The translations under genes were made by a program, and so were the position numbers. Below the pieces are notes generated by a model. The model saw only the letters and a program-made list of their open reading frames with translations. It did not search any database and was not told where the DNA came from. Positions 23,329 through 23,390 of a DNA stretch of 23,390 nucleotides are shown here, piece by piece. Origin of the DNA: a virus; the IMG/VR virus record IMGVR_UViG_3300009068_000198, positions 1-23,390 of that record; one strand, given 5' to 3'. Each line of letters begins with the position of its first letter. Within the stretch, counting starts at the first letter, position 1.

Positions 23329-23390
23329 TTAAGTATTCCATTGTCTAATAGACTGACTAGTAACTGACAATCTTCCATATTCTTCTAAAC
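23329..23390 (-). CDS. Possible 3' end of an upstream gene
   Basis: One minus-strand frame is open from the window edge to a TAA at 23329-23331, giving the last 19 residues LEEYGRLSVTSQSIRQWNT. It would leave a 70-nt spacer before the 1374-aa gene, similar to other gaps here. The fragment is too short to identify, and a competing 22-codon ORF (23310-23378) overlaps it in another frame. Confidence 0.3.
   Translation of the reverse strand, partial: LEEYGRLSVTSQSIRQWNT

Noticed and set aside
23310-23378. 22-codon ORF upstream of the baseplate-like gene
   Set aside because: Too short, overlaps another open frame, has an in-frame stop just upstream and no recognisable motif.
1-23390. tRNA or other structural RNA genes
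   Set aside because: Spacers are all under about 135 nt, and I saw no cloverleaf or other RNA signature in them.

Overview
The window looks like part of a tailed double-stranded DNA phage genome (Caudoviricetes), or an environmental contig of one. It is AT-rich and almost gap-free. Every gene I accept is on the minus strand, so transcription runs from high to low coordinates. The gene content resembles marine T4-like (myovirus) phages: a gp47/gp46-type (Mre11/Rad50) nuclease-ATPase, a small zinc-finger/TOPRIM primase, baseplate- and fibre-like proteins rich in Gly/Ser/Thr, and proteins opening with LKE/IKE segments. Start codons almost never have a Shine-Dalgarno sequence. Their upstream regions are A/T-rich instead, which fits a Bacteroidota (for example flavobacterial) host. 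That host call is inference.

Layout in transcription order. (1) 23258-15133, virion proteins: a 1374-aa baseplate-like protein with a LamG-like domain, a conserved 225-aa protein, and two paralogous tail proteins (461 and 597 aa), the larger carrying an extra LamG domain. (2) 15118-10570, DNA metabolism: a T7 endonuclease I-type junction resolvase, a DnaG/gp61-type primase, and a single 1052-aa polypeptide joining Mre11 (gp47) to Rad50 (gp46). (3) 10537-9610, a 50-aa ORF and a zinc-finger/NUMOD3-like/Vsr-like homing endonuclease. (4) 9580-6256, two fibre-like proteins, the larger with seven repeats of about 24 aa. (5) 6243-3721, an 840-aa protein made of an NMN-adenylyltransferase-like domain, an HNH homing-endonuclease-like insert, and a KxDG covalent nucleotidyltransferase (RNA/DNA ligase-like) domain. 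(6) 3668-1, accessory genes: a zinc-ribbon protein, a membrane-anchored GAF-like protein, a protein with a conserved Arg/Trp-rich C-terminal domain, a ParB-like DGHHR protein, and a partial Cys-rich conserved protein.

A recurrent element, RATATTTATWWNAAA on the minus strand, lies 16-25 nt upstream of five virion genes and is a good candidate for the phage late promoter. A Bacteroidota-type promoter (TTTG-N19-TATATTTG) lies just upstream of the primase. Together they suggest that interleaved early and late genes are sorted by promoter class rather than by strand. The points most worth following are the Mre11-Rad50 fusion with an altered metal-binding motif, the three-part nucleotidyltransferase/endonuclease/ligase gene, and the two endonucleases sharing one zinc-finger module.
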